Part shown: in pieces, positions 24,191 to 32,864 of the stretch | Numbering within the stretch: the stretch's first letter is position 1 | Layout: every line of letters begins with the position of its first letter | Assembly (NCBI GenBank): GCA_001314655.1 | Contig: LJSF01000043.1 | Location: forward strand, 186,001 to 250,000 | DNA: 64,000 nt | Direction: 5' to 3' | DNA from: Rhodobacteraceae bacterium HLUCCA08 | GTDB lineage: Bacteria > Pseudomonadota > Alphaproteobacteria > Rhodobacterales > Rhodobacteraceae | Notes under the pieces: model-generated | Seen by the model: the letters and a program-made list of their open reading frames with translations, nothing else | The model's database searches: none | What the model was told of the DNA's origin: nothing | Made by a program: the position numbers and the translations under genes

Positions 24191-26590
24191 ATGAAATTCA
24201 CGCTTTCCTGGCTGAAAGACCACCTGGACACCGACGCCACGGTCGACCGGATCACCGAGGCGCTGACCGACCTTGGCCTGGAGGTCGAGGGGGTGGAGAA
24301 CCCGGCCGACACGCTGGCGCCGTTCACCATCGCGAAGGTGAAAAAGGCCGAACAGCACCCCGATGCCGACCGCCTGCGGGTCTGCGTGGTCGAAACCGAC
24401 GAGGGCGACAAGCAGATCGTCTGCGGCGCGCCGAATGCGCGCGAAGGCATCATCGTGGTGCTGGCCAAGCCGGGCGATTACGTGCCCGGGATCGACCTGA
24501 CGCTGTCGGTGGGCAAGATCCGCGGGGTGGAAAGCCATGGCATGATGGCCTCCATGCGCGAGCTGGAGCTGGGCGACGATCACGACGGGATCATCGAATT
24601 GCCCAGCGGCGAGGTCGGGCAGACATTCGTCGACTGGCTGGCCCGGAACGAACCCGACAAGGTCGACCCGGTGATCGAGATCGCGATCACCCCGAACCGC
24701 GCCGATGCGCTGGGCGTGCGCGGCATCGCCCGCGACCTGGCCGCCCGGGGGCTGGGCGTGCTGAAACCGCTGCATGTCGATCCGGTGCCGGCGGCCTTTC
24801 CGAACCCGGTCAGCGTCAGCATCGACGCGGACACGCTGGAACAGGCGCCGGTGTTCTACGGCCGGCTGATCCGGGGCGTGACCAACGGGCCCAGCCCGGA
24901 GTGGATGCAGCGGCGGCTGAAAGCGATCGGGCTGCGGCCGATCTCGTTCCTCGTCGATGTGACGAATTTCTTCACCCATGACCTGAACCGGCCGCTGCAT
25001 GTCTTCGATGCCGACAAGATCGGCGGCAATGCGCTGCGCCTGTATCGGGCCAAGGGGGGCGAGGTGCTGACCGGCCTCGACGAGAAGGTCTATACCTTCG
25101 AGGAAGGCATGACGGTGATCGCCGATGCGGACGGCCCCGAAAGCATCGCCGGGGTGATGGGCGGGCTGCGCACCGGCTGCACCGATGACACGGTGAATGT
25201 CTTTGTCGAGGCCGCCTATTTCGACCCGATCCGCACCGCGTATACCGGGCGGGCGCTGAAGCTGAACACCGATGCGCGCTATCGCTTCGAGCGGGGGATC
25301 GACCCGGTCTTCACCCCCGAGGGGCTGGAACACGCGGTGCGGATGATCGTCGATATCGCCGGCGGCGCGGCGTCCGAGGTGGTGCAGGCCGGTGCGATTC
25401 CGGATGTCGCCCGTGCCTATCGGCTGGACGCGGCGCGCTGTTCGTCGCTGGTGGGCATGGATATCCCCGAAGACGTGCAGAAGGCGACGCTCACTGCGCT
25501 GGGCTTCCGGATGGAGGGGGACATGGCGCATGTGCCCCCGTGGCGGCCCGATGTGCAGGGCCAGGCCGACCTGGTCGAAGAGGTGGCGCGGATCGCGTCG
25601 CTCACCCGGCTGCAGGGCCGGCCCCTGCCGCGCGCCCGGGCCGGGGTGCCGGCGCCGGTGCTGACGCCGATGCAGAAGCGGTTGCAGATGGCGCGGCGCA
25701 CCACTGCGGCGCTGGGCTACAACGAATGCGTGACCTACAGCTTCATCGACCAGGCCAGCGCCGCGCTGTTCGATGGCGGCAGCGACGCGACCCGGCTGGA
25801 AAACCCGATTTCCAGCGAGATGAGCCATATGCGCCCCGATCTGCTGCCCGGGCTGCTGCAGGCGGCGGCACGCAACCAGGCGCGCGGGATGCCGGACCTG
25901 GCCCTGTTCGAGGTCGGCGACGTGTTCCATGGCGGCGAACCGGGGGAACAGCGCGCCCAGGTGGCCGGGCTTCTGGTCGGCCGGACCGGGCCGAAGGATG
26001 TGCATGGCGCGGCCCGCGCGGTGGATCTCTATGACGCCAAGGCCGATGCAGAGGCGGTGCTGGCCGCGATCGGGGCGCCGGCCAAGGTGCAGGTGCTGCG
26101 CGGCGGCGCCTCCTGGTGGCATCCGGGCCGGCACGGGGTGATCTGCCTGGGCCCGAAAAAGGTGTTGGGCGTCTTTGGCGAGGTGCATCCCCGGGTGCTG
26201 CGCGCGCTGGACGTGAAGGGGCCGGCGGTCGGTTTTACCCTGTGGCCCCAAGAGGTGCCGCTGCCGCGCAAGGACAGCGCCAGCCGCGGTGCGCTGGACC
26301 TGCCGGAACTGCAGGCGGTGGAGCGGGATTTCGCCTTTGTCGTCGATGCCGAGGTCGAGGCGCTGACCCTGGTCAATGCCGCGGCGGGGGCCGACAAGGG
26401 CCTGGTCGAAAGCGTTCGGGTGTTCGACGAATTCGTCGGCGGCAGCCTGGGCGCGGGCAAGAAGAGCCTGGCCATCACCGTGCGCCTGCAACCGACCGAA
26501 AAGACCCTGACCGAGGCCGAGATCGAGGCCGTGGGCACGAAGATCGTCGACAAGGTGACCAAGGCCACCGGCGGCAGCCTGCGCGGTTAA
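24191..26590 (+). CDS. pheT: Phenylalanine--tRNA ligase beta subunit
   Basis: This is the full-length 799-residue PheRS beta subunit. In order it has the N-terminal region MKFTLSWLKDHLDTDAT, the tRNA-binding (EMAP/OB) domain about 40-150 (KVKKAEQHPDADRLRVC), the B3/4 editing domain about 215-375, the B5 domain about 400-470, the catalytic-like core, and the anticodon-binding FDX-ACB domain at about 710-799 (ERDFAFVVDAEVEA). It works with PheS, encoded 13.7 kb upstream. GACGGAG lies six bases before the ATG. The last four bases overlap the convergent LysR gene. Confidence 0.97.
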   Translation: MKFTLSWLKDHLDTDATVDRITEALTDLGLEVEGVENPADTLAPFTIAKVKKAEQHPDADRLRVCVVETDEGDKQIVCGAPNAREGIIVVLAKPGDYVPGIDLTLSVGKIRGVESHGMMASMRELELGDDHDGIIELPSGEVGQTFVDWLARNEPDKVDPVIEIAITPNRADALGVRGIARDLAARGLGVLKPLHVDPVPAAFPNPVSVSIDADTLEQAPVFYGRLIRGVTNGPSPEWMQRRLKAIGLRPISFLVDVTNFFTHDLNRPLHVFDADKIGGNALRLYRAKGGEVLTGLDEKVYTFEEGMTVIADADGPESIAGVMGGLRTGCTDDTVNVFVEAAYFDPIRTAYTGRALKLNTDARYRFERGIDPVFTPEGLEHAVRMIVDIAGGAASEVVQAGAIPDVARAYRLDAARCSSLVGMDIPEDVQKATLTALGFRMEGDMAHVPPWRPDVQGQADLVEEVARIASLTRLQGRPLPRARAGVPAPVLTPMQKRLQMARRTTAALGYNECVTYSFIDQASAALFDGGSDATRLENPISSEMSHMRPDLLPGLLQAAARNQARGMPDLALFEVGDVFHGGEPGEQRAQVAGLLVGRTGPKDVHGAARAVDLYDAKADAEAVLAAIGAPAKVQVLRGGASWWHPGRHGVICLGPKKVLGVFGEVHPRVLRALDVKGPAVGFTLWPQEVPLPRKDSASRGALDLPELQAVERDFAFVVDAEVEALTLVNAAAGADKGLVESVRVFDEFVGGSLGAGKKSLAITVRLQPTEKTLTEAEIEAVGTKIVDKVTKATGGSLRG

Positions 26591-27489
26591 TCCGCGACGG
26601 TTGCGCCGGCGAGGTGGCGGTCCAGAAGGTCGAAAACCAGCCGGATGCGCGGGCTGGTATGGATTTCGCGGTGGGTCACCAGCCAGACCGGAAACTGCAC
26701 CGACAGATCGTCGGGCAGCACCGGTTCGACCCGCGGATCGCGGCGGGCGACGAGGTCGTCCATCGGGCTGACCCCCAGCCCGGCGCAGACCATTTCCCAG
26801 GCGACGATGCCGTTTTCCGAACTGACCCGGAACGCCTCGGGCGTCAGCGGCAGGTCCATGCGGCGCAGGTGGTCGATCATCAGGGGGATATCGCCGTAGC
26901 CGACCCAGTCGAGCGCCGCAAGCTCGGCCCGGGTCGTGGGCCGCCCCCTGCGATCGAGATAGTCGGTGGCGGCGTAGAAATGGCCATGCGCCTCGCGCAC
27001 CAGGCGGGCGACCAGGTTGGGCTGGTCGGGGCGGACGTGGCGCAGCGCGATATCGGCCTCGCGCCGCATCAGGTCGCGGATGTCGTTGGTGGCGACAATG
27101 TCGACATGCAGCTGCGGGGCGATGCGGCGCAGGTCGATCAGCGCCGCCGGCAGCAGGGTGGCCGACATCACGTCGCTGGCGGTGATCCGGATATGGCCGG
27201 AAATATCGGTCTGGCGGCCGCTGGCGGACAGGGCGGCGCGGGTCGCGGCCTCGCCCATGGCGCCGACATGGGCCAGCAGATCGCGCCCGGCCTCGGTCAG
27301 GGCCAGGCCGCGACCGACCCGTTCGAACAACATCAGCGACAGGCCCCGTTCCAGCGCGGCGACCTGGCGGCTGAGCGTGGGCTGGGTCAGGCCCAGCTGG
27401 CGCGATGCGGCCGAAAAAGACCCGGTCCGGGCCGTGGCCAGGAAGGCGCGCAACTGGTTCCAGTCGGGGTCGCGGGGCGGCTGTTTCAT
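26587..27489 (-). CDS. LysR family transcriptional regulator
   Basis: The 300-residue LysR protein has the winged helix-turn-helix at residues 8-66 (LRAFLATARTGSFSAASRQL, then GLTQPTLSRQVAALE) and an effector-binding domain (about 95-295). It is divergent from a SAM-dependent methyltransferase gene with an 86-bp gap containing an inverted repeat (27511-27537), so that gene and the following ytoQ-like gene are the likely targets. Its stop overlaps pheT by three to four bases. The ligand is unknown. Confidence 0.92.
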   Translation of the reverse strand: MKQPPRDPDWNQLRAFLATARTGSFSAASRQLGLTQPTLSRQVAALERGLSLMLFERVGRGLALTEAGRDLLAHVGAMGEAATRAALSASGRQTDISGHIRITASDVMSATLLPAALIDLRRIAPQLHVDIVATNDIRDLMRREADIALRHVRPDQPNLVARLVREAHGHFYAATDYLDRRGRPTTRAELAALDWVGYGDIPLMIDHLRRMDLPLTPEAFRVSSENGIVAWEMVCAGLGVSPMDDLVARRDPRVEPVLPDDLSVQFPVWLVTHREIHTSPRIRLVFDLLDRHLAGATVAD

Positions 27490-27510
27490 GCATCCACGTA
27501 TAGATAAGCT

Positions 27511-27537
27511 ACCGATTTCGTCAATTTTCACATCGGT
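27511..27537. promoter_or_regulatory. Inverted repeat in the LysR/methyltransferase gap
   Basis: ACCGAT (27511-27516) and ATCGGT (27532-27537) are exact reverse complements separated by 15 bp of AT-rich sequence. This spacing is compatible with a LysR-type recognition site in a divergent promoter. Confidence 0.45.
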
Positions 27538-27575
27538 CGGCCTGCGCCATGATGTCCGCAGCAATGGAGGTGACG

Positions 27576-28205
27576 ATGGTGGATACGGCGAAATTCTGGG
27601 ACCGCGCCGCGCGCAAATACGCGGCGGCGCCGATCCGGGACATGGCATCTTACGAATACACGCTGGAGCGGACGCGCAGCCATCTGCGGCCCGATCATCG
27701 GGTGCTGGAACTGGGCTGCGGCACCGGGTCGACCGCGCTGTTGCTGGCCGATGCGGTGGCGGCCTATACCGGCACCGATATCTCGGGGCAGATGATCCGG
27801 ATCGCCCGGGAAAAGGCGGCGGCAGGCCCCGAGGGGCTGCACTTCGAGGTTGCCGGCGCAGGCGACGCGGTGCGCGGCACGGCGTCCTGCGACGTGGTTC
27901 TGGGGCTGAACCTGCTGCACCTGCTGCGCACGCCCGAGGCGGTGCTGCGCGACGCCCATGCCCGGCTGTCCGAGGGCGGGTTGGTGATCACCAAGACCGT
28001 CTGCCTGGCCGAACCGTCGCTCGGGCCGAAACGCTTTGCCTTCGCCGCGCTGATCCCGCTGATGCGGGCGGTCGGCAAGGCGCCCTTCGTGCAGCGCTTT
28101 ACCTTCGCCGGGCTGGAGCGGATGATCCAGGCGGCGGGGTTCGAGCTGATCGAAACCGGCACCGGCCCGGCAATGAGCCGCTACATCGTGGCCCGCAAGC
28201 GCTGA
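27576..28205 (+). CDS. Class I SAM-dependent methyltransferase
   Basis: This 209-residue protein has a Methyltransf_11/25-like fold. Motif I is VLELGCGTGSTALLLA near 45, motif II region YTGTDISGQMIRIARE near 65, and motif IV region CDVVLGLNLLHLL near 110. The substrate is unknown. Start chosen at 27576 because GGAGG (27566-27570) lies five bases upstream; ATGs at 27549, 27552 and 27564 are in frame but less well placed. It is divergent from the LysR gene. Confidence 0.87.
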   Translation: MVDTAKFWDRAARKYAAAPIRDMASYEYTLERTRSHLRPDHRVLELGCGTGSTALLLADAVAAYTGTDISGQMIRIAREKAAAGPEGLHFEVAGAGDAVRGTASCDVVLGLNLLHLLRTPEAVLRDAHARLSEGGLVITKTVCLAEPSLGPKRFAFAALIPLMRAVGKAPFVQRFTFAGLERMIQAAGFELIETGTGPAMSRYIVARKR

Positions 28206-28242
28206 GGCTGCTATCACGGGCGCCGAAGCAAGGGAGAACGTG

Positions 28243-28689
28243 ATGCTGAATGTCTATCTGTCCGGTGAAATCCATACCGATTGGCGCGAACAGATCATGG
28301 AGGGCGCGGCGGGGCTGGATATCGAGTTCTCGGCCCCCGTGACCGATCATGCCGCCAGCGACGATTGCGGCGTGGCGATTCTGGGCGGCGAGGCGGACAA
28401 GTTCTGGCATGACCGCAAGGGCGCGCAGATCAACGCGATCCGCACCCGGCGCGGGATCGAGGAGGCGGACGTGGTCGTCGTGCGCTTCGGCACGCAATAC
28501 AAGCAGTGGAACGCGGCCTTCGATGCCGGCTATGCCGCGGCGCTGGGCAAGTCGCTGATCATCCTGCAGCCGAAAGAGCACGACCATGCCCTGAAAGAGG
28601 TCGACGCCGCCGCCCTGGCCGTGGCGCGCGAACCGGGCCAGGTGGTGGACATCCTGCGCTATGTGCTGACCGGCAGCCTGCCCGGCTAG
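28243..28689 (+). CDS. YtoQ family protein
   Basis: This 148-residue protein matches the YtoQ family, related to nucleoside 2-deoxyribosyltransferase-like folds but of unproven activity. Characteristic are MLNVYLSGEIHTDWREQI at the N-terminus, GVAILGGEADKFWHDRKG near 45, VVVVRFGTQYKQWNAAFDAG near 80 and LIILQPKEHDHALKEVD near 105. AGGGAG (28231-28236) precedes ATG 28243 by six bases; an in-frame GTG at 28240 is also possible. It probably shares a transcript with the upstream methyltransferase gene. Confidence 0.85.
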   Translation: MLNVYLSGEIHTDWREQIMEGAAGLDIEFSAPVTDHAASDDCGVAILGGEADKFWHDRKGAQINAIRTRRGIEEADVVVVRFGTQYKQWNAAFDAGYAAALGKSLIILQPKEHDHALKEVDAAALAVAREPGQVVDILRYVLTGSLPG

Positions 28690-29489
28690 CTGTCGCGCCG
28701 GGTTCCGCGCACCAGCAGCGCCTTGCGGTCGATGCACAAGCCGGTCCCTGTCAGACAGGGCGCGTGCAAGGCGCGGAAATCGGCGAGAAAGCTGTCGACC
28801 GCGTCGGCGTCGAGCGACGAGATCGCCGCGCCCATCGGCCCGAAGCCCTTGCGGTACTTGTCCCACAGCGTATCGGCGTCCGGCGCATAGAGGCGGGTAT
28901 TGACCGGGGCGCAGTCCAGCGCGAACCAATCGCCGAAGATGCGGTCGATCCAGTCGGCATCGCCCCGGTTCATCGGCGCGGCCTGTGGCGCGGGCGCGTC
29001 GGAATAGCGCCCGACCATGGCGAAAAAGCCCGGGATGTATTCCTTTGGGTCGTCGAACCAGGTCAGCAGCACCATCCGCCCGCCGGGGCGGGTGACGCGG
29101 GCCAGTTCGGACGCCGCGCGGGCCTGATCGGCGGCGAACATCACGCCGTAGGTGGAGATCACGCCGTCGAAGGCGGCATCGTCGAAGGGCAGGGCCTGGG
29201 CATCGGCCTGCACCAGGGTCAGGTTGTCCAGATGCGCCGACATCGCGCGGGCCGGGGCCAGCAGCCCTTCGGCGAAATCGGCGGCCGTCACGGTGGCGCC
29301 CAGTTCGGCCACCAGCCGCGCGGTGCGCCCGGTGCCGGTGGCCAGATCGAGGATATGCTCGCCCGGCCGGGGCCAGAGCGCCTGCACGGCATAGCCAAGC
29401 CCGTCATTCAGCCCGAAACTGATGAAGTCGCAATGCGCGCCGGCCCGGCCCCAGGCCTCGGCGGCGGCATTGTCCCGTGTCTGGGTCAT
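28686..29489 (-). CDS. Class I SAM-dependent methyltransferase (UbiE-like)
   Basis: This 267-residue protein has motif I HILDLATGTGRTARLVAEL near 40, then VTAADFAEGLLAPAR, the post-I region LVQADAQALPFDDAAFDGV and the motif VTRPGGRMVLLTWFD, typical of the UbiE/Methyltransf_11 group. The substrate is unknown. GGAG lies eight bases upstream of ATG 29489. Its stop overlaps that of the ytoQ-like gene by two bases, and it is divergent from the HxlR regulator, which may control it. Confidence 0.87.
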   Translation of the reverse strand: MTQTRDNAAAEAWGRAGAHCDFISFGLNDGLGYAVQALWPRPGEHILDLATGTGRTARLVAELGATVTAADFAEGLLAPARAMSAHLDNLTLVQADAQALPFDDAAFDGVISTYGVMFAADQARAASELARVTRPGGRMVLLTWFDDPKEYIPGFFAMVGRYSDAPAPQAAPMNRGDADWIDRIFGDWFALDCAPVNTRLYAPDADTLWDKYRKGFGPMGAAISSLDADAVDSFLADFRALHAPCLTGTGLCIDRKALLVRGTRRDS

Positions 29490-29543
29490 CGCCCTGCTCC
29501 GTCGAGATTTCATCGGTGGGCAGTGTCGCGCCGGGACCGGGTT

Positions 29544-29572
29544 TTGGAAAACTGCAGGATCTGGAGTAGTCT
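29544..29572 (+). promoter_or_regulatory. Candidate promoter of the HxlR-type gene
   Basis: TTGGAA (29544-29549), 17 bp, then TAGTCT (29567-29572). Initiation would be about 36 bp before the ATG. The match to sigma-70 is moderate. Confidence 0.4.
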
Positions 29573-29615
29573 GGCACCCGCAGGTCCGGCAGCATGCCCC
29601 GAAGGGAGCTGGACG

Positions 29616-30329
29616 ATGAAAAGCTATGGCCAATTCTGTCCGGTCGCCAAGGCGGCGGAGCTGTTCTGCGAACGCTGGACAGCGCTGGTGCTGCGGTCGA
29701 TCGCCGCCGGGGCGCACCGGTTCAACGCTATCCATCGCGGCATGCCGCTGATGTCGGCGACGCTGCTGTCGCGGCGGCTGAACGAGCTGGAGCGCGAGGG
29801 CATCGTGACCCGGACCAGGTCCGAGACCGGGCAGCACTGGCACTACGCCCTGAGCGAGGCCGGGGCCGAATTCGTGCCGCTGGTGATGGCGCTGGGCAAA
29901 TGGGGCCGGCGCTGGACCCGGCGCGCGCCGGAGGAGGGCGAGATCGACCATGGCCTGTTGATCTGGGGGCTGGAGCATTGTGTCGACGGGGCGGCCTTTG
30001 GCCCGGCGCGCGTGGTGGTCGAGCTGCATTTCACCGATCAGGCAGATGCGCGGGCCCGGGCCTGGTTCGTGAACGAGGGCGGCGCGGCAGAGCTGTGCCT
30101 GACCGATCCAGGGCACGCGGTCGACCTCTACCTTGCCGCCAGCCTGCGCGACATGACCCATCTCTATCGTGGCGATGTCTCGCTGACCGAGGCCTGCGAC
30201 AGCGGACGGCTGGAGGTGATCGGGCCGCAAGGGTTGCGCGACCGACTGGGGGCCTGGCTGAACCCGGGACCGCTGGCCGGGATCGCGCCGGCCGCGGTCG
30301 CGCCGCTCAGTCGCGCGGCGGGATGTTGA
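29616..30329 (+). CDS. HxlR family regulator with C-terminal extension
   Basis: This 237-residue protein has an N-terminal HxlR winged helix (about 1-100): CPVAKAAELFCERWTALVLR, then SATLLSRRLNELEREGIVTR. A C-terminal domain of about 120 residues follows and resembles the SCP2/sterol-carrier-like tail seen in some HxlR proteins. Such a tail suggests binding of a hydrophobic ligand. It is divergent from a methyltransferase gene. Its last 23 bp overlap the 3' end of the convergent GST gene, an unusually long overlap. Confidence 0.88.
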   Translation: MKSYGQFCPVAKAAELFCERWTALVLRSIAAGAHRFNAIHRGMPLMSATLLSRRLNELEREGIVTRTRSETGQHWHYALSEAGAEFVPLVMALGKWGRRWTRRAPEEGEIDHGLLIWGLEHCVDGAAFGPARVVVELHFTDQADARARAWFVNEGGAAELCLTDPGHAVDLYLAASLRDMTHLYRGDVSLTEACDSGRLEVIGPQGLRDRLGAWLNPGPLAGIAPAAVAPLSRAAGC

Positions 30330-31005
30330 CCGCCTTCTGCACCGCCGGGCGGGACTGGAAACGGTCCAGGTAGGCGACCGTGTTGGGGTGATCGTCCCAG
30401 CCCGTGACCTCGCGCGCGCCGTAGAAATCGAGCGCCCCGAGCCAGGGGGCAAGCGCCATGTCGGCGATGGAATAGGCGCCCGCGATCCAGTCCTGACCGT
30501 CCAGCGCGCCTTCCACGACGGCCAGCAGGCGCCGGGCCTCGGCCACGTAGCGGTCGCGCGGCAGCGGGTCCTCGACCCGTGCGCCGGCGAATTTCCAGAA
30601 AAAGCCAAGCTGGCCGAACATCGGCCCGACGCCGCCCATCTGGAACATCAGCCATTGCGTGATCCGGTGGCGGTCCGCCGCGGTTTCGCCCAGGAACCTG
30701 CCGGTCTTTTCGGCCAGATACAGCAGGATCGCGCCGCTTTCGAACAGTCCCAGAGGTGCGCCGTCGGGCCCGTTCGGGTCGATGATCGCGGGGATCTTGT
30801 TGTTGGGGTTCAACGACAGGAATTCGCGGCTTTTGACATCCGCATCGTCCAGCGTGACCTTGTGCGCCTCGTAGGCCAGCCCGGTTTCCTCGAGCATGGT
30901 CGAGACCTTGATGCCATTGGGCGTCGGGAAGGAATAAAGCTGGATCACCGAAGGGTCCTGTGCGGGCCAGCGGGCAGTGATCGGAAAGGCGGACAGGTCG
31001 GTCAT
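30307..31005 (-). CDS. Glutathione S-transferase family protein
   Basis: This 232-residue cytosolic GST is of the bacterial YfcG/Ure2p-like type. The N-terminal thioredoxin fold (about 18-105) contains LYSFPTPNGIKVSTMLEE with the TPNG glutathione-site motif, NPNNKIPAI and FESGAILLYLA. The helical C-terminal domain (about 110-225) has WLMFQMGGVGPMFGQL and YSIADMALAPWLG. Such proteins act as disulfide-bond reductases or detoxification enzymes. It ends convergently inside the last codons of the HxlR gene. Confidence 0.92.
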   Translation of the reverse strand: MTDLSAFPITARWPAQDPSVIQLYSFPTPNGIKVSTMLEETGLAYEAHKVTLDDADVKSREFLSLNPNNKIPAIIDPNGPDGAPLGLFESGAILLYLAEKTGRFLGETAADRHRITQWLMFQMGGVGPMFGQLGFFWKFAGARVEDPLPRDRYVAEARRLLAVVEGALDGQDWIAGAYSIADMALAPWLGALDFYGAREVTGWDDHPNTVAYLDRFQSRPAVQKAVNIPPRD

Positions 31006-31092
31006 CGGGGTCTCCTGTGGTGTTGCAGGGCTTATGGGGGAAGCGGGCGGGGAAAAAAACCCTGCGCTTGCCTGTAAAAACCGGTTAACGCT

Positions 31093-31110
31093 GTCGACGC
31101 AAGCGTCGAC
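31093..31110. promoter_or_regulatory. Inverted repeat upstream of mscL
   Basis: GTCGACGC (31093-31100) and GCGTCGAC (31103-31110) are exact reverse complements around AA, 42 bp before the mscL start. It could be an operator or part of the 5' leader. An isolated GTTAAC sits just upstream at 31084-31089. Confidence 0.45.
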
Positions 31111-31151
31111 GGATGCAGCCGCGGCGCAGTCAGAAACTGGGATTGTGGGAT

Positions 31152-31550
31152 ATGCTGAAAGAGTTCAAGGACTTCATCGCCAAGGGCAATGTCATGGACA
31201 TGGCCGTCGGGATCATCATCGGTGCCGCCTTCACGGCGATCGTGACGTCGCTGGTCAATGATCTGGTCAATCCGATCATCAGCCTGTTCACCGGCGGGAT
31301 CGATTTCTCGGGCCTGGGTGTGCGGCTGGGCGAGGGCGAAGACGCGGCCATGTTCGCCTATGGCAATTTCATCATGGCGTTGATCAACTTCCTGATCATC
31401 GCCTGGGTGGTGTTCATGCTGGTCAAGATGGTCAATCGCGTGAAGGATTCGACGACCAAGGCAGAGGAGGCCGCGCCCGAGGAACCTGCAGGGCCGACCG
31501 CCGAAGAGCTGTTGGCGGAAATCCGCGATGCGCTGAAGACCAAGGCCTGA
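31152..31550 (+). CDS. mscL: Large-conductance mechanosensitive channel
   Basis: The 132-residue MscL protects the cell from hypo-osmotic shock as a homopentameric channel in the inner membrane. It has the amphipathic N-terminus [22 protein letters not shown]1 ([17 protein letters not shown], about 18-40) and TM2 ([20 protein letters not shown], about 75-98). The cytoplasmic C-terminal helix after residue 100 is rich in Glu and Ala. The length is normal. A bidirectional hairpin terminator follows at 31568-31600. Confidence 0.97.
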   Translation: MLKEFKDFIAKGNVMDMAVGIIIGAAFTAIVTSLVNDLVNPIISLFTGGIDFSGLGVRLGEGEDAAMFAYGNFIMALINFLIIAWVVFMLVKMVNRVKDSTTKAEEAAPEEPAGPTAEELLAEIRDALKTKA

Positions 31551-31567
31551 ACCGCCCGTCGGCGACG

Positions 31568-31600
31568 AAACGGCCCGTCCCGGTGACGGGCCGTTTTCAG
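31568..31600. terminator. Bidirectional terminator between mscL and ald
   Basis: AAACGGCCCGTC (31568-31579) and GACGGGCCGTTT (31585-31596) form a perfect 12-bp stem with a 5-base loop. It has T residues on the right and A residues on the left, so it can stop transcription of both convergent genes. Confidence 0.9.
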
Positions 31601-31613
31601 TTGCCGCCCCTGC

Positions 31614-32732
31614 CTAGCCCTTGATGGCGAGCGCGGGAGAGATCACGTCGATCCCCAAGGCCTTGCCGACCGGGTAGGAGGTCAGCTGCCCGGCATGAAC
31701 ATTGAGCCCCTCCATCAGGTGCGGGTCATCGGCGCAGGCCTGGCGCCAGCCCTTGTCGGCCAGGGCCAGAAGGAAGGGCAGGGTGGCGTTGCCCAGCGCG
31801 ATGGTCGAGGTGCGGGCCACGGCGCCGGGCATGTTGGCGACACAGTAATGCATGATGCCGTCGACCTCGTAGATCGGGTCGGCATGGGTGGTCGCCTTCG
31901 AGGTTTCGAAACAGCCGCCCTGGTCGATGGCCACGTCGACCAGCACCGCGCCGGGCTTCATCCTGGCCAGTTGGGCCCGGCTGACCAGCTTGGGCGCGGC
32001 GGCGCCCGGGATCAGCACGGCGCCGATCACCATGTCGGCCTCTTCGATCAGCTCGGCGGTGGTGCCGGCGGTGGAATAGCGGGTCCGCAGCGCACCGCCG
32101 AACACATCGTCAAGATAGCGCAGCCGCGGCAGCGAGCGGTCGAGCACGGTGACATCGGCGCCCATCCCGGCGGCGATCCGGGCGGCATGGGTGCCGACCA
32201 CGCCGCCGCCGATCACCACGACCCGGGCCGGGCCGACGCCGGGCACACCGCCCATCAGCACGCCGCGCCCGCCATTGGCCTTTTGCAGGGTCCAGGCGCC
32301 AACCTGGGGCGCGAGCCGCCCGGCGACCTCGGACATCGGCGCCAGCAGCGGCAGGCCACCGGCGGCGTCGGTCACGGTTTCATAGGCGATGGCGGTGCAG
32401 CCCGACGCCAGCAGGTCGCGGGTCTGGTCGGGATCGGGGGCCAGGTGCAGATAGGTGAACAGCAGCTGGCCGGGGCGCAGCATGGCGCGTTCGGCGGCCT
32501 GGGGTTCCTTGACCTTGACGATCATGTCGGCCTCGGCAAAGACCGTGCCGGCATCGGGGGCGATCCGCGCGCCGGCCTGGATGTAATCGTCATCGGCAAA
32601 GCCGGCCCCGTCCCCGGCGCCGGTTTCCACCAGCACCTCGTGGCCGTGAACGATCGCCTCGCGGGCGCTGTTCGGGGTCAGGCCGACCCGGAATTCCTGG
32701 GCCTTGATCTCTTTCGGGCAACCGATACGCAT
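31614..32732 (-). CDS. ald: Alanine dehydrogenase
   Basis: This 372-residue enzyme catalyses reversible NAD-dependent deamination of L-alanine to pyruvate and ammonia. N-terminal motif MRIGCPKEIKAQEFRVGLTP, LRPGQLLFTYLHLAPD near 85 with catalytic residues, the NAD-binding VVVIGGGVVGTHAARIA near 170, and VANMPGAVARTSTIAL near 300 are all present. AGGAGG lies upstream of the ATG. It is divergent from an Lrp-type gene; ald is commonly activated by such a regulator in response to alanine. An 18-bp inverted repeat lies in the shared gap. Confidence 0.97.
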   Translation of the reverse strand: MRIGCPKEIKAQEFRVGLTPNSAREAIVHGHEVLVETGAGDGAGFADDDYIQAGARIAPDAGTVFAEADMIVKVKEPQAAERAMLRPGQLLFTYLHLAPDPDQTRDLLASGCTAIAYETVTDAAGGLPLLAPMSEVAGRLAPQVGAWTLQKANGGRGVLMGGVPGVGPARVVVIGGGVVGTHAARIAAGMGADVTVLDRSLPRLRYLDDVFGGALRTRYSTAGTTAELIEEADMVIGAVLIPGAAAPKLVSRAQLARMKPGAVLVDVAIDQGGCFETSKATTHADPIYEVDGIMHYCVANMPGAVARTSTIALGNATLPFLLALADKGWRQACADDPHLMEGLNVHAGQLTSYPVGKALGIDVISPALAIKG

Positions 32733-32787
32733 GGGGTCCTCCTCTTCCTGCCGCTGATGGTGGCGCGACTCAGATCGGATTTCTTGG

Positions 32788-32805
32788 GAACCTGACGCCA
32801 GGTTC
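32788..32805. promoter_or_regulatory. Inverted repeat in the ald/lrp divergent gap
   Basis: GAACCT (32788-32793) and AGGTTC (32800-32805) are exact reverse complements with a 6-bp spacer, 56 bp upstream of ald and 60 bp from the lrp-type gene. It is the expected position for an Lrp-family binding site. Confidence 0.5.
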
Positions 32806-32864
32806 TGGCCTCTGTCACGAAATTATTGCATAGAAGGGTATCGTGTTCGGAAGGTTTTGCGCGA

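Noticed and set aside
24089-27493. Open frame of 1134 codons on the minus strand opposite pheT
   Set aside because: Antisense shadow of pheT fused in frame to an out-of-frame reading of the LysR gene; low-complexity composition and no family match.
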